This document shows, in pieces, positions 10,031 through 22,980 of a DNA stretch of 64,000 bases. Within the stretch, counting starts at the first letter, position 1, and each line of letters starts with the position of its first letter. The stretch is from assembly GCA_026225945.1 (NCBI GenBank), contig JAMJFZ010001258.1, positions 3,114,501 to 3,178,500 of the forward strand. Direction: 5' to 3'. Below the pieces are notes generated by a model that did not search any database, was not told where the DNA came from, and saw only the letters and a list, made by a program, of their open reading frames with translations. Position numbers and translations under genes: made by a program. The DNA comes from Cricetomys ansorgei (taxonomy: Eukaryota; Chordata; Mammalia; Rodentia; Nesomyidae).

Positions 10031-12029
10031 TCTCCCAAACTTGCCACTTGGCAATGCTCAGGAAGACTCTGCTCTCACCTTTGCTTTGAGTTCTCAGTGG
10101 GGGAGGGGCTCCGGCGGACTCAGAGGGGAGGCTTCTACACCATTCAAAACTAGACTGAGGATCAGCTGAGTTAAAAGTTTTGAAGAGGCTGTGCTACAAA
10201 ACCTTCCTTTTTAAAGTATTTCCCCGGGCGCCTGACACATATGAACACGCGAGAGCCACTGATTTACAGCGTCCACAAGCTCCTTCCAGAGGAAAAAAAG
10301 TAAACTCCAGTCACAAAATAGAAAAATACAGGTGACGGTGCCATTCTAGCCAAGCTTCTTTTTAATAAAAACCTCAAGTATAGTCAAGTTATTTATAAAT
10401 TTAATTTTTTTTCTTAAATAGGAAGTGACTCTAATAATATGGAATGCACTATTTTTTCTCATATATTGAAAGTGCTGTGATTCACTCCCTGAAGGAATAT
10501 GTCAGACCTCAAATATACCCCATTTCTAAAAATTTCTGAATAGGTAGTTTGTTCTATTGATTTAGCTTAATCTTCTGTTTCTCTGCTGTGTAGTTAAGGG
10601 TTGTTATTTGCTTTTATGATATAAGTGTTTTTGTGCAGAAATAGAGTGAAATCCTATGAAGAATCCTTTCTGCTCGGTGGTGAGAGAAAGGGTGTCTGTC
10701 ATGTGGATGGGGTCTCCTCTGATGCCTGCATTAGGAGTGAATCATAATCAATAAACAAATTATTAAGCACTTAGCCAATTAACACATTGATAAGGCCACA
10801 CCGACAAAGTGCGGAGAAATGAGAGACTGCCAACCAGCTTTTCAGAACAAATGCAAAACAAAGAAGGTGGTGTTTATGAGAAATACGAAAAAAGCACAGG
10901 AAATGCAGAAATCAAAACCAGCGGCAATGCTTAGGAGTGACTCCACAAAAGATGTGAGCTCTCGCTGTGATACTAAGTAGTTTTCAGGAGAATAAAAAAA
11001 ATAAATAAATAAGAAAAAACCACTTACCACTGAGAGATTAGTAAGAACATGGCACAGAGGCTCAGTCAGGTTTAGATGGTTGAGAACGGAGGTTTGGCCT
11101 GGAGTTGCGCGGGGAGATAAGGAGGACTGTGCTGGGTGGTTGACAGGCATTGAAATGCCAGGCTAAGGAAACCGAACATTAGTAGATTCTGGGAAGCTCT
11201 TTGAGAGATCTGGATTAAGAGTGTGATTGAAAGGCACAATCAAATGGCATTTTGCAGCTCTGGGAAGACATCAGCAGGTGAGAGGAACCTCACTTAAAGG
11301 AGTTGCTCTAGCTAGGCGACTCAACTGTACCCCAATTATTCTTACTACCTAGCAATACACCCACTTCCCTTCAGCATACATAGTCTCCCAACTACGGGCT
11401 CAGCACTGCACTGAAGGGGCAAAGCCCGACTAACACTTGCTTTTAAAGTGGACTGTTATCATTTCAATGGCCAAGCGTTCCATATTCATCCTATCCATGT
11501 AAAAGGAATTTTATCCTGGGTACCATCCACAGAGCTACAGGAAGGATGTCGAAACTAGAGATGACAGCGAGAGATGCACTCAGACCCACCAGGTCTCCCT
11601 GTCCTGTCTCCGTATTCTGTAACTTCTATGGTGCTAGCTGTGACTCCGATTGCTCTGTTACAATTGAGCCTGTAATTGAGTCGGGCTGGGAGAAGGTAGG
11701 CTCATCTCTGAAGACCTCTTCTGAGATGAATTTCGCAGTCATATATCTGGCAAGATAGTGCTGGCTGCCAGTCAGTGAAGCTGTGAGTGTGGCCAGCAGC
11801 TTGGTTCTTCCTACATGGATTTCTTCTTCATTGGGTACACAGACTTCTTATGACATGACAGTGGGATTGCAAGAGAAGATACTTGAAGAGGAAGGAAGGG
11901 AGCTGTCCGTGTCTTAAAACCACAGCTTGCAAACTGGCAAGCTTCGGCCACAGATCCTACCCAGATCAACAGGAAGGCATCTGCACCCCACCTCTAACAG
12001 GGGCCACCGCAGGAACTGGAGCCTCATTT
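10031..12029. other. Unassigned, mostly AT-rich unique sequence
   Basis: No repeat recognised. A minus-strand segment at 11028-11162 is open for 45 codons between a pyrimidine-rich acceptor and a strong GTAAGT donor. Its frame cannot be joined to the 15.3-kb segment without a stop, so I regard it as a probable pseudo-exon. Confidence 0.4.
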
Positions 12030-12160
12030 CATTTTCCCCAAGACAGTCTCCCAGTAGAGACCAGGATGGTGTCAAGCTCATGCATCCCAGGCTGGCCTGG
12101 AACTTGTCACAGTCCTTCTTCCTTTGTTCCAGGTGTTCAGATATGCACCACCACACCTGG
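12030..12160 (-). mobile_element. Old B1/proto-B1 SINE relic
   Basis: Diverged antisense 7SL-derived SINE: 'ccaagacagtctcccagtag', 'cccaggctggcctggaactt', 'gtccttcttcctttgttcc' and 'gcaccaccacacctgg' follow the B1 order. It is much more diverged than the other B1 copies. The small frames crossing 11883-12246 are not genes. Confidence 0.6.
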
Positions 12161-13975
12161 ACTGAAGTCATCCTTAGCCTGACAAAATGTTCCATGTTCT
12201 CCGAAGAGCCACGTGACACTCGGGGTCTGATGTGACACCCACCCACATACGTACTTCATCTGGAGGACCAGTGAATGCTGTGTCCCTTAGGCAAAGGTCT
12301 GTTTTACAGGGAAACTGATATTGGTGCTGAATTCACTTGCCATTCTTGACCCATCTCAATTATTTTCAAGATACATTATCTGGTGCTTATAATTATGATT
12401 AACTTGGTAACTGACTAAATCGCATTTGAATTGCTTGCTGCAGCAGGAAAGCACCCAACTTACGCAGCACTTAGATGACACACCCCAGCACACTTCAGCC
12501 CCTTCCACAAGGCCATTTGGCTTTCTTCTCTCTACCCCAACACTCACTCTAAGCAAATTATTGCACCGACTCCTTCAGAGTTCCCATATAATTTCAAGTA
12601 CAAGTTGTACACTTGTCTTTTTAATTTCAAACATTATAACTTTTCATATTGTGTTGCAGAGATTGTGTTTATTTTGTTATATTGGACTATAACTGGAAGG
12701 CTATAAAATCTTAAGAAGATCCAATTCCAAAGAATAAGCCAACATCATAAAAAGGTAGTTACTGGGAAAAACATTTCTTATTGAAGAGAAAATATTGTTT
12801 CCCCAAGTCAAAATAATCTATTTGTAATAAAAGACTTGGTGTACAACAAACTGTATTTAAAAGATGAATGCTATTTTATTTAGGGGCTTTCTGTGAAAAC
12901 AATAAAAGAATAATATGAGTTTAGGAAAATCCAGCCAAATATCACAAAAGCTGATTCAACACTTTAAAAACTAAACTATTCGGATTCCCATGCCAGCAAG
13001 CTAAGGCCACGTGTTTGAAGAGGAAACGACAGGAGGCAACGGTTTCCTAAGTATGCACCGAGAACTGCACTAGACATGATGTCATCCCTCCATGTATGAC
13101 TTAACACGGGAGCTCGTGATGGTCACAGCAGGATCGATCATAAAATTCTAAAGTGTTAGATGAGAAATTGAAATCGCTGATCATTCGAAAAGCTCAAGGC
13201 TATTCATTTCTCAGCTGACGCCTCGTGACTATTAGTCAGCAGCATAAAGCCACCGTTGTTCCGCGGAAGCCTGTGGGATGGGGTGACAGGAAACTGCTTG
13301 ACATGAGCCACTGCAGTCACCTCAAAGATCACTGGGTCGAAGTCTACACGGGCTACCAGTGATCAGCGGTGAGAGGCAGAACGAGGGGTGTGAATCGTGG
13401 ACACTTCTTCCCGTAGTGGTGGGGTTATTGCTATACTAACTATAGTGATGGCCTCAACAAAAGATGAAGGGAAAGACTAACCAGCCCATAGCATTCAACT
13501 GTCTGGCTGGACCAAAGCTGAAATACAGTTCTGGAAAGGATCCTGTACTAGCTTACACAGAAATACATTCAGCCTAGGAATGTGAGCAGCCTTCTACCCA
13601 AAGATGAATTCATGGTCTAGGTGGCCACGAACCTAGAGGGTTATTTTTCCTGTTACGTGGACTTTTAAAGGAAGCCACTTCAGAGAACTTTTCGCTAAAA
13701 AACTTCTTGTCTTCATCCAAAGGCTGTGCGTAGCTGGCTACCAAAACCACTGTGCAGCCATCTTACCTGCAAACCTGACCTGGGCTGAGAGCTGATTGCT
13801 CCAGGCTGATGCTAGTCTGAGAGGGAGTGAAGAGCAGCCTTCAGCGAGGTGCGGTCTGATGACTCACAAGTTAGGGCTAGGAGACGGGGATCAGGGTTGT
13901 GTACACGGACTTAAGGTGAGGGTGCTGATTCTCATCTAAAACACTCAAGTGGGAACTTAGGAACCCAACATATAG
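12161..13975. other. Unassigned unique sequence
   Basis: No gene or repeat recognised. A 50-bp minus-strand segment ending at a GTAAGA donor (exon side near 13771-13820) has a pyrimidine-rich acceptor but is open in more than one frame, so it is uninformative. Confidence 0.4.
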
Positions 13976-14165
13976 TGGGATTGAGAGGTGGCTCAGGGGT
14001 TAAGGGGTCAAGGAGTGCCTACTGATCACACTGAAGACCAGAGTTCAGTCCCCCACACTGACAACTGGTGGTTCACAACCACAAGTCCAGACCCAGGAGA
14101 TCCAACACCCTCCCTCTTACTTGCACACACCCACACACAGTCAGGGGCACACACATGTAACTGAA
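13976..14165 (+). mobile_element. B3 SINE
   Basis: tRNA-derived SINE with an A-box-like 'gagaggtggctcaggggtta', a B-box region 'agagttcagtcccccacact', 'ggtggttcacaaccacaag' and 'gatccaacaccctccctctt', ending in 'cacacacatgtaac'. Moderately diverged. Confidence 0.85.
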
Positions 14166-15262
14166 AATGGAAAAACTAATCCTCAAAGAATCCTATCCAG
14201 ATCCACAACAGGTCAGACAACATGGAGACAGAGACAGAACTTAGTGGCTTTTATAGACCCCAACTAACTTTTAAAAAATGAAGTTAAAAATATGGGCATT
14301 ACTATTAAGAATTAATAATGAGTCAAAATATTGAGGTGATCTTTAAGGAAACATTTTCCTTAATCAAATCTAGAATTCAGCACCTAAACCACTGTAATTA
14401 AAAATAAAATAAAAACAAAAACAAAACAAAAAACCGAGGGCTGACATGATGGGCGTGAGACCCAGGCTCGGGTAGGGCCCTGGTTTTAGAAGGTCCCCCT
14501 AAGCTTGGGTGGATGCTTTGAAATTTTTAAGTATTGCTTTTTATTTGTTTGTTTTTATGGTTTTTTTTTTGTGATATTGGGGACTTCAGAAACACAGGGA
14601 TCTAGGGCCTAATACAGTCTGGGCAAAAAAACCAATAATAATTCTCTATATGTTACACAGCCAGTCCTGAATAAAATTAGTCATGACTGGCTTATATCCT
14701 TTCTGTCTATAATGAGAGAAAATAAAATAAACTTAGCAAATTGCAGGATTGGTTGTTTCCGTGTCGATTCAAAGCCAAGGACTTTGCTCTCCGCTCTGAG
14801 CACCTCACTGGGCGACCTCCATCGCCCACAGTCTGCTTTTCCAATGCCTGATCTTCCAAAGCAGTTTTCCTGCGTTGCTCTTGTACTACAAATAGATAGA
14901 GAAATGCGAGGCCTAGGAAGGTCTTGGCTCCGCTGGGCATGTGGAATTTAAGGTGACACTGAATGAACTCAATGAGGAGATCTAAACTGCTATGGTAGAA
15001 ATTCCCAGGAGTGCTTTAGGGAACGGTTTTCTCCACCTTTCCTGTGTACCCAAGGCCTACTTGGCTTACTTCTAATGTCCAAAATGAGGGATATTTAAAA
15101 AAATCATCTTTTCCTTGTTCCCTACTTTAATTTCATTTTTTTTTCATAGAAAGGAAAGTCCCTCTAATGCTCTGTGCCAGTTCTCTTTATAAAATGGTGG
15201 CGAAAAAATGCTGTCTCCCTGATCAAATACCACTCTAAAATGCCTATTGACTTTGAGCTTAC
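14166..15262. other. Unassigned unique sequence
   Basis: A-rich patch at 14397-14432 and a T-rich patch at 14536-14570. Otherwise unique, with no gene recognised. Confidence 0.4.
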
Positions 15263-15386
15263 CTTCGTCACTAGTCGCAATTTTCAGGACAATTTCCCTT
15301 TCTGCTCTTTTACACCGCCCCCGAATCGCTCCTCTTTTTGGCATAATGAATCTTAGTGCGGCTGAATCATATGGGGCTGATTTAGC
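15263..15386 (-). other. Splice-site-bounded open segment: weak exon candidate or conserved noncoding element
   Basis: On the minus strand a good 3' splice site (ctgacattttttcag) at the right edge and a GTAAGC donor at the left edge enclose 124 bp. One frame is open for 41 codons plus one base and begins AKSAPYDSAALRFIMPKRGA. The segment keeps several CpGs (GCG, CGG, ACG) in otherwise CpG-poor DNA. I do not recognise the peptide. Its entry phase (0) matches the exit phase of the 53.6-kb candidate. The DNA also has the look of a conserved enhancer ('gattcattatgcc'). Either reading needs cross-species comparison. Confidence 0.2.
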
Positions 15387-15566
15387 CTGAAAAAATGTCA
15401 GTCAAAGCAAGCGAGATGTGCTCCTTGGCCTCCAGTGCTCTGAGCTTTGGTGAATCACAGGTTTAGTTTTTGCCAAATGAAAAGCAATTTCACTTGCAAA
15501 GAATATCTGTGGAGATAGGGCTTTTAGCTCACAGGAAAAATGTTCTAAAAATGTCTAGAGAAGGCG

Positions 15567-15724
15567 CGCACACACACATACACGCACGCACACACAGACA
15601 CACACATACATGCACACATACACACGCACACATACACACATACACATACACGCACACACATACACACACACACGCACGCACACACACAAACACACATACA
15701 CACACACATACACGCACACACACA
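15567..15724. repeat. (CA)n-type microsatellite, interrupted
   Basis: Alternating cacaca/cacata/cacg units over about 158 bp. The minus-strand frame of Val/Cys repeats is a by-product. Confidence 0.97.
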
Positions 15725-17951
15725 GAGAATCAGTAAAAAAGAATTAGCATTTATAGCATATTCCTCCTATTAAAATATTTCCTCCCTGAAATTTATCAAA
15801 CAAGTGGTAAAACATTAGACTAATGAATTGCTTATTCAATTAGATCACATCGATGTTAGATATTTAATAAAGTCCAAGTCGGCAGGCAAGACTCTGTCAG
15901 GAAGAATTTGGAAATCAGAAGCCAAAACGGCGAGGCCCGCATTAACATGTCACCCTCCTCTAACCGCTACTTAAGCACCAGACACGGTATAAAAATGTTA
16001 GTGAGACCTACTGCAGCTAATCATTTTGGAATTTCTGTTCTCGGTATAAACTAAAAATAAATGCAACCCTCATTTCCATCTCGGGACCCATATCCCGCAA
16101 CTGGAGCACTGTGTTGTTACCACGGCGCTTCATACAGAGCAGCTGTAATGGCCAGAGGGCTCTCCTTACGAGGATGCCCGTCCTGACCTGCAAAGTGCAG
16201 CTTAAGACACTGTTCAACGCGGTCCGTCCACACCAGCCTTCAGCTGGTGCGCGGCTGCTCTAAGCAATGGTTATTGGGACGGTGGCAGCCCCATTAAGCT
16301 GTCTGAGACACCTCATTTTTTTTTTTTTTTTTTTCTTATCCATGATTGTTCTTGTTACGAACAATTTTTGTGGTGTAGAAAAATAATTGTGAAGGCGTAA
16401 GCATTTCACACAGCGTTTCGGATCAGGCCGTTACAGTAAAGTGGAACCTCCCAACGAAGCCATCTTCCCTCCAAACTGATGACTGAGTCGAGGCCGTTTA
16501 TGTGTTTAACTATTGGGAGACGACTCTAATTTCTCTCCTGGAAGCATTTATGAGGAAGGAGAGCACAGAGAGGGGCAGAACTGGAATATCCTGGTAAGAG
16601 GGAATTTGAAACACACCAAGAGATGACACAATGAGATTCCAGGGCAGATGAGAAGCAGGAATCCCGAGACTGCTGGTCCTGGGCGTGCTGGCGGCCCTGG
16701 GGGTCTGTTGTGGAAGGAGACGTTTCCTTCCCAACGTTAAGGTACTTGGCAGATAATGCTAAACCTTCTCAGTTACTAAGTGCTTCAAGTTCTATAACAC
16801 CTGGCTTCCTAAAAGTTATAAGATTCAAATTGTACGTTTTATAGAAATTATTTTTAAGATGCTTCTTATTTTCAGAGAGAGTCGAACTTTAAAGAGGAGC
16901 GCATACAACTGAAAAATCCCGCTTTTAGACATCAAAGGTATTTTTCTATCCTGTTGTACACAAAATTGTTCAAGCATGTAAATATAATGCAAAATTGATC
17001 AATAATTTTTAAAAGGCCAAGACGAACTTGGGTGAATTACAACTTGTTTCCAGTGTTTTTTTAATCCCTTTATCCAAGCTCACCAACTGATGTCACTGGG
17101 GAGACCTCCCTTTGGTTTCTATCTAGGTTTTGAAGCTGGCCATTTTAAATTCAAACACACTTTTGTAGAATCCAGCTTACTTCTAAAGTCTAGAGTTTGT
17201 TTTATTGATTTCAAGTATGTCATTTTCTCAGCCTCAATTATTTCGTGTGTGAGTGATGGGGGTTTAATTTCCATTTGTTGGGAGATCTATGCTTCAATAT
17301 GCTTTTGGCACAGTCTAATTCACAGAAGGCTGTTATTAATTCTGAGTAAGTTTCATCAGAGCACACCCTCACCGATGAGCTGAAATGCCCCTCACGACAC
17401 CCTCACGACACCCTCACAACACCAGCGCTTCTGCGCTTGGCTGTTCCCACAGTTTCCTTCATTTAAAAGTCATGTAATTCTGAACTCACACAATGCACGT
17501 CAGGAGATTTGGGCTTAAATAGCAACTTAAAGTGAATATTTCTATAATATGTTTTCCAGATGACGTAAGTCTTTGTGTTTCCTTGGTATTAACCACCCCT
17601 GAAGAGGCACAGCCGCCTGAGGACAGCACAACCTAGCTATTGCTGATGCTAGAACTTACTGGAGGTCTAAGAAAAAGACTAGAATCGTAAACTGAGAACT
17701 TAAATTTGAGTACCAGTTTGGAAGAGACCCGTGCAAAGGAGGGATTTTTTTTTTTTAAATTTTACCTTAAATCACCAATTTCAAGATCAACCTATTCCTG
17801 TGACGGTAGCGGTTAAACCTGATGTGGCTCAAGGACGTCCGTTCATGGCAATATATACTTAGCAATGGAATAAAAGCAGTGGGAGTTACTGATGTGTGCA
17901 GGATGCTCAGAGAGCCCTGCATATTTATGATCTTGTGAAGTTCTTGGCACA
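15725..17951. other. Unassigned unique sequence, with a paired ATTGTTC/GAACAAT motif
   Basis: A poly-T run at 16318-16334 sits just left of a 7-bp inverted repeat, ATTGTTC (16345-16351) and GAACAAT (16359-16365), separated by 7 bp. Each half resembles a SOX-type core. The stretch 15850-16500 keeps more CpG than its surroundings. A short 11-bp repeat (cctcacgacac, three copies) lies at about 17390-17425. No gene is recognised. Confidence 0.4.
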
Positions 17952-18165
17952 GGGCTGGAGAGATGACTCAGTAGTTACAAACACTTGTTCTTCCAGAGGA
18001 CTGGGGTTCAGATCCCAGCACTCACAAAGTCTGTAGCTCTAGTCCCGGTGAAACCGATGTCTTCTTCTGGTCTCTGTACTGTATATATGCAGTGTAGACA
18101 TGCATTCTGGCACTGTTCTTTGGTATATGAATACCTCCACCATTCATTAAAGAAGAAATATCTGC
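17952..18165 (+). mobile_element. B2/B3-type tRNA-derived SINE
   Basis: Begins 'gggctggagagatgactcag' (A-box region), then 'ttccagaggactggggttca' and 'gatcccagcactcac' (B-box region), and 'gatgtcttcttctggtctct' in the body. The tail ends near 'attaaagaagaaatatctgc'. I cannot separate B2 from B3 with certainty. Confidence 0.9.
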
Positions 18166-18904
18166 ATAGTAAGGAAATGAATTTTCATACTTATTTTTGC
18201 ACAAAGAATTAAATATTGGCCAAAGATTAGATACTTCAGGACACAGAACACCTTCAGAATTTTTCATGGCAGGTCAATATTCTGATAATCGATAATATTG
18301 CCAAGAATGCTGCTTCACATCATTATGAAGTAAAATTAAAAAAAAAAAAGGCAGGACTAAGTTTACAAACATTTCAGGAATTGTTGGAAATTCTATCCTA
18401 ACCCTAAGCCAAAATTTTGTTTGATTATCTTTATAAACTCAAGTCAGCACTCAAACAGTGATTTTAAAAACCAGCTAGCTATTCCGACAAAATACAGTCA
18501 AGGAACCAGTGATTTGATAATTCTGAGGAATGATGGCAGGAAAATATTAAAGCTTCTGTCTTCCTTAATGAACCTACATATAAAACACATAGGGTGAATC
18601 CTTAGCCCAACCCTAAAAGTCATACACACATCTTATCTGTCTTTACGCAGATCAAACCAGCTGTCTCAGATGACAGATCTGGATCACGAATGAAGGAACA
18701 AACAACCCCAAAGTCAGCGATATTCTCCCCAACCATAGTCTCAAACGGCACATCCCCTTATTACAATGCACCGAGCACCAGGTACCAGGATCCACGGAAA
18801 ACACATTTAATCCCTTCATTAATCTGACTTTCAATCAATCAAACATACACTGGGTGATTTGGTTGATATGTTCACCAACGGTAAGACTGGCGCCTTAATA
18901 TGCA
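18166..18904. other. Unassigned AT-rich unique sequence
   Basis: No repeat or gene recognised. The A-run at 18338-18350 is simple. Confidence 0.4.
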
Positions 18905-19124
18905 AGAGCATTTTTTTTATTTATTTTCATGAGTATGAGTGTTGTGCTTGCCTGGTTGACTGTGTGCCACATGTGCACCTGGTGACTCACAGAGGTCAGA
19001 AGAGGTCATCACATCCCCTGGATCTTAATTACAGACCACTGGCAGCTGCCACAGCGTGTGGGGAAGGTACTGGGAATTCAACCCAGGTCTTCCACAAGAG
19101 GAGAAAGTGCTCGTAAACACTCAG
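18905..19124 (-). mobile_element. B3 SINE
   Basis: Antisense B3: the T-rich tail side at 18910-18926, then 'gtgtgccacatgtgcacctg', 'cagaggtcagaagaggtcat', 'tcccctggatcttaattaca', 'ggtactgggaattcaaccca' and 'ggtcttccacaagagg'. The head is degraded at the right end. Confidence 0.87.
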
Positions 19125-21570
19125 ATGTTGTTCCAACATCTGGGACTTTACTTTCTTATTCTAATCCCTCTATACTGCCCACAGAGGTGTAAATTTCAGC
19201 TATATTTTTCTGGGACGTGTCAGTGTGCACTACTTAAGCATATTGCTTCATTAGCGTCTTCTGACATAGAAACAGCTTCAGTGACAGGTGAGCAGACCAG
19301 TCCAGTCTCCATGGTCAGTGCATGATGAGGTGGCCTTCCTATGTGACTTTTATAACTCTGAATGAAAACATCAGAGTAAATGTTCCTTGTTAAACAAGTT
19401 AGTTCTTTAATTGCTCTGGAAATTGACCCCGTCCCACGGTTGACAATGTGTGGAATGTGTTTAATTCTGTTGTGCTCTTCTTTTAATTTAACGGCAACAT
19501 GGTATTAACGAGGCTTGCTTGTTCATATTTTTGAAAGTACACTTTCATTAATAAGAGAAACTGACAAAATGACCCATTTAATATTACAGAACTCAATAGT
19601 AAAAATATGTAGAAAATTGTCTTCTGCGAAAAACAAAATATTTTATGTTTTCAAGTTAAGCACTATGAGTACAATAAATGAGGGTAAATTTATCAGAATA
19701 ACGTCATGATTCCCTTAATTCCAAATTAAATGTAATAATTATGAAATATAAAATTAAATTAGGTAAAATTACACATAAGACTCTTCCTTTAAATTGCATG
19801 GGAGGGGTGGTAAAATGACCACTAGACACTGCCAGATGAAGCGAGGGAGAAAAACATGGAAAATGTTCAGAGCTGCTGCCAGGGATGGAGAAACAAAACT
19901 TAAAGTATAACAGTGTCTGTTCTCTTTTAGTCAAGGGAACTATGGAGGGGTGGAGGGAGGGAGAGTTCCTGGACATAAGAAACAGAATCCGAGAAGAAGA
20001 CATAACGGTGTAGTGACAAGCTGGCTCCCCAGGGTCCCGTCTTCCCAAGTGCAAACGCAATGTCAATAAATCAGCCCATCAAGTCACAGTAGCAAACCCC
20101 AAGCAAGAGATTAATAAACACTTAGAAACTCTCCAAAGGAGAACGTTTCCAGGCTTGGGGAGGGGGTTGGGCACAGTCCATGCCCTGGTAACCAGGTTCA
20201 GCTTCCTGTCCTTGATTAGCCAATTAAATGAGCCAAATCAATAGTGAAAAGCAGATAAAGGAGCTTCCTCAATGTGGAGATGTACTCGTTGGGAAAAGGG
20301 GGGACACAGGGACTCGGGGACCACTACCCAAGTCCATCTCTGGGTCCTCACATGAGGAAGGGTAAGGCTCAGGTAGACAGGAAGCATGCACAGCTAAGCA
20401 GCCCAGCCAAGGTCTGATCCTGCCTGCTGTTCATTCAGCCCCAGTCTCTGGTGAGGCCTTCCCACAAGATGGAATCCTTTCTCAAGAAGACAATTCCTCC
20501 TCTGGCTGCCCCCAGGGCTTCAGTCTTTTCTCAATTCTTTTGTAGTTCATCATTCCAATAGCCTAATAGCCAAAGAGCAGGACACAGAAACCTTTTTAGA
20601 ATATAGCCATCCCCACCAGGCAGGCTGGTTCCATTCACTGTAAAAACAGCCACTACTTAGCAGTGATTGGTGATGCATATTATTCTACTTCTCAAAGCTC
20701 TTAGAATCAGATTTGTTATCATTAACGCTTTACATATAGATGTGCGTGACACTTAAAGAGACTGTATAGCTCATGAAGTCATGGAGACAGAAACTAGAAC
20801 AAAGATCATGCCCTGCAGAACAACTTTGATATTCAAGCTATAACCCCATGATTGAATATTTAGCACCTTACCACTAAGAACTTTCAAACTCTTGATTCAA
20901 AAGAGAAAAAGTGAAACACTTGGAATATCCAAGAAAGTATTCCAACAATTCAGCATCAAACCTAAAATGACTAGTCCCAGCCAGGATCAGAATCTTCAGG
21001 GATGGCCGAGGGATTATACTGACACAACAGCCAACTCTAATCAGGTGCCTCCACTAGGATTGAGACCAGTTAGGAGAAACTGGTGAAGAACGGCAAACCA
21101 TGAGTGAAGAGGCCACAGACAGCTGTAAGGGGAAGCAAGGCCTCCCTACGAACCGGCTGCCAGCATTTAAAACAGGGCTGTTGTCGCACAGATGTGAATG
21201 CTGATACCTAGGCACAGATGGCTTCACGAGAGCCAACCAGCAAAGGATGTTTCACCGAGATCGCGCTCAAGAGACGAATGGGAGCGGGATGGGGGGTGAC
21301 GAGGGGTCGTAGGGGGTATAAAGTGTGCCTTTTGTCCTGAACAAAGAGAGTTTGCTTGTCCACGAATCTCCTGGAATCTGGTCTCTTGATTCCGTGCTGG
21401 CTCATCCCCAGAGCGGCAGTGGACGGACAGGGCCAGAGGTTCCAGGCAGTAGCTGCAAGTGCCCCCCAGGGTGTCCCCAGAAGCTACAGAAAGCGATAAT
21501 GTGTGACGACAAAACAGGCTGTGGGAGGTGTTCCTGGGTGGCAGGCACAGGGATAGAGACTTCTCAGCAC
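19125..21570. other. Unassigned sequence, possible unnamed LTR relic at ~20090-20470
   Basis: Mostly unique. 20090-20470 ('ccaattaaatgagccaaatc', 'agcttcctcaatgtggagat', 'gaccactacccaagtccatc') has the texture of a rodent LTR or ERV piece, but I cannot name a family and find no termini. 20690-20850 may hold a very decayed MIR. The 120-codon minus frame at 19704-20066 has no domain. Confidence 0.3.
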
Positions 21571-21709
21571 AGGTAATAGCTCAGAGGGTAGAAGTGTCTG
21601 CTGTGCAAATACGAGCATATGAGTTTAAACCCCTAGAACCCACAGAAATGTGGGTGCAGAGTCACACGTGTAAGTCAGTGTTCCTTCAGTGAGCTGGCAA
21701 GCCGACAGG
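21571..21709 (+). mobile_element. B4 SINE, left part (split by LTR)
   Basis: ID-like head 'aggtaatagctcagagggta', 'ctgctgtgcaaatacgagca', 'gagtttaaacccctagaacc', then B4 body. The element is interrupted at 21709 by a solo LTR and resumes at 22414. The last six bases, GACAGG (21704-21709), are duplicated at 22414-22419. Confidence 0.75.
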
Positions 21710-22413
21710 TGTAGGAACATTTAATCTGTTAGCCCAGCAGCATGGCTGCTCTAGCAAAGGATTACACTGGAAGGCCTGTGTGATAAAGACCTTTGATCTC
21801 TGATCTGGCAGTAAAGCTGTTCTAGGATAGAAAGAATGTTAGTACGGGCCTTTAATCCCAACATGCATTTAAGCCACCTCAGAAGACAATGGTAGTACAT
21901 GCCTTTAATCCCAATGTAGCACATACTTTTAATCCCAGCTCAGAGGGAAGTGGTGGTACACATGCCTTTAATCCCAGTTCTCAGAATATAAGTTAAGTGG
22001 AAGTGGAGCTCAGAGAAGAATCAGAGCTCACAGTGTAGAAGCAGAGGTGGAAGCCGGCAGGAAGACAAGAGACAGAGCTCAGAGAGAGAAAAGCAGAGCC
22101 AGTCCAGAATAAGCAGAGAGAAAGTAGAGAGTAAGAAGCAGAGGGTTTAAGATTTACAGTTTGTAGTTCAGAAGACAGCTGGTCAGAGTGAGCTCAGTCA
22201 GTAGTAAGTCTCGAAGGCTGAAACGTTTGAGGTTTTCGTTTGAAGATTAGATTGTACAGAGGCTGAAGCCTTCCAGGTCTAGGCCCAAGATTAGCATGCA
22301 TGGAGGCTGAAACTCTCTAGGACCAGGGATTGAATTAGCAAAGAATAAACGGTCCTCTGCCATGAACCCATGAGAGTAACTAATAAACTCAACGCCTATA
22401 CCTACACCTAACA
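21710..22413 (+). mobile_element. Solo LTR of a class II (ERVK-like) endogenous retrovirus, copy 1
   Basis: 704-bp element starting TGTAGG and ending CTAACA, flanked by a perfect 6-bp duplication GACAGG (21704-21709, 22414-22419). TG...CA ends and a 6-bp duplication are typical of class II ERV LTRs. It contains 'gcatggctgctctag', an imperfect second copy of that block, four 'ctttaatccca' motifs like the head of a B1 SINE, a purine-rich gcagag stretch, and an AATAAA near the 3' end. There is no internal retroviral sequence or second LTR, so it is a solo LTR left by recombination. Confidence 0.88.
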
Positions 22414-22863
<450 letters not shown>

Positions 22864-22980
22864 GCGAATAGCATGAACACAGAGGTGTGAGAAAGAGCCT
22901 GGTGCAGAAAGCAGTTGAGAGAAGGAGCTGCTAAGCGTAGGAAGGGGCTCCAGGGAGAAATCGTTGTGCCTGCTGCAGAG

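Noticed and set aside
11028..11162. 45-codon minus-strand open segment with a strong GTAAGT donor
   Set aside because: Joining it to the 15.3-kb candidate forces a frame with a stop; most likely a pseudo-exon, kept only as a low-interest finding.
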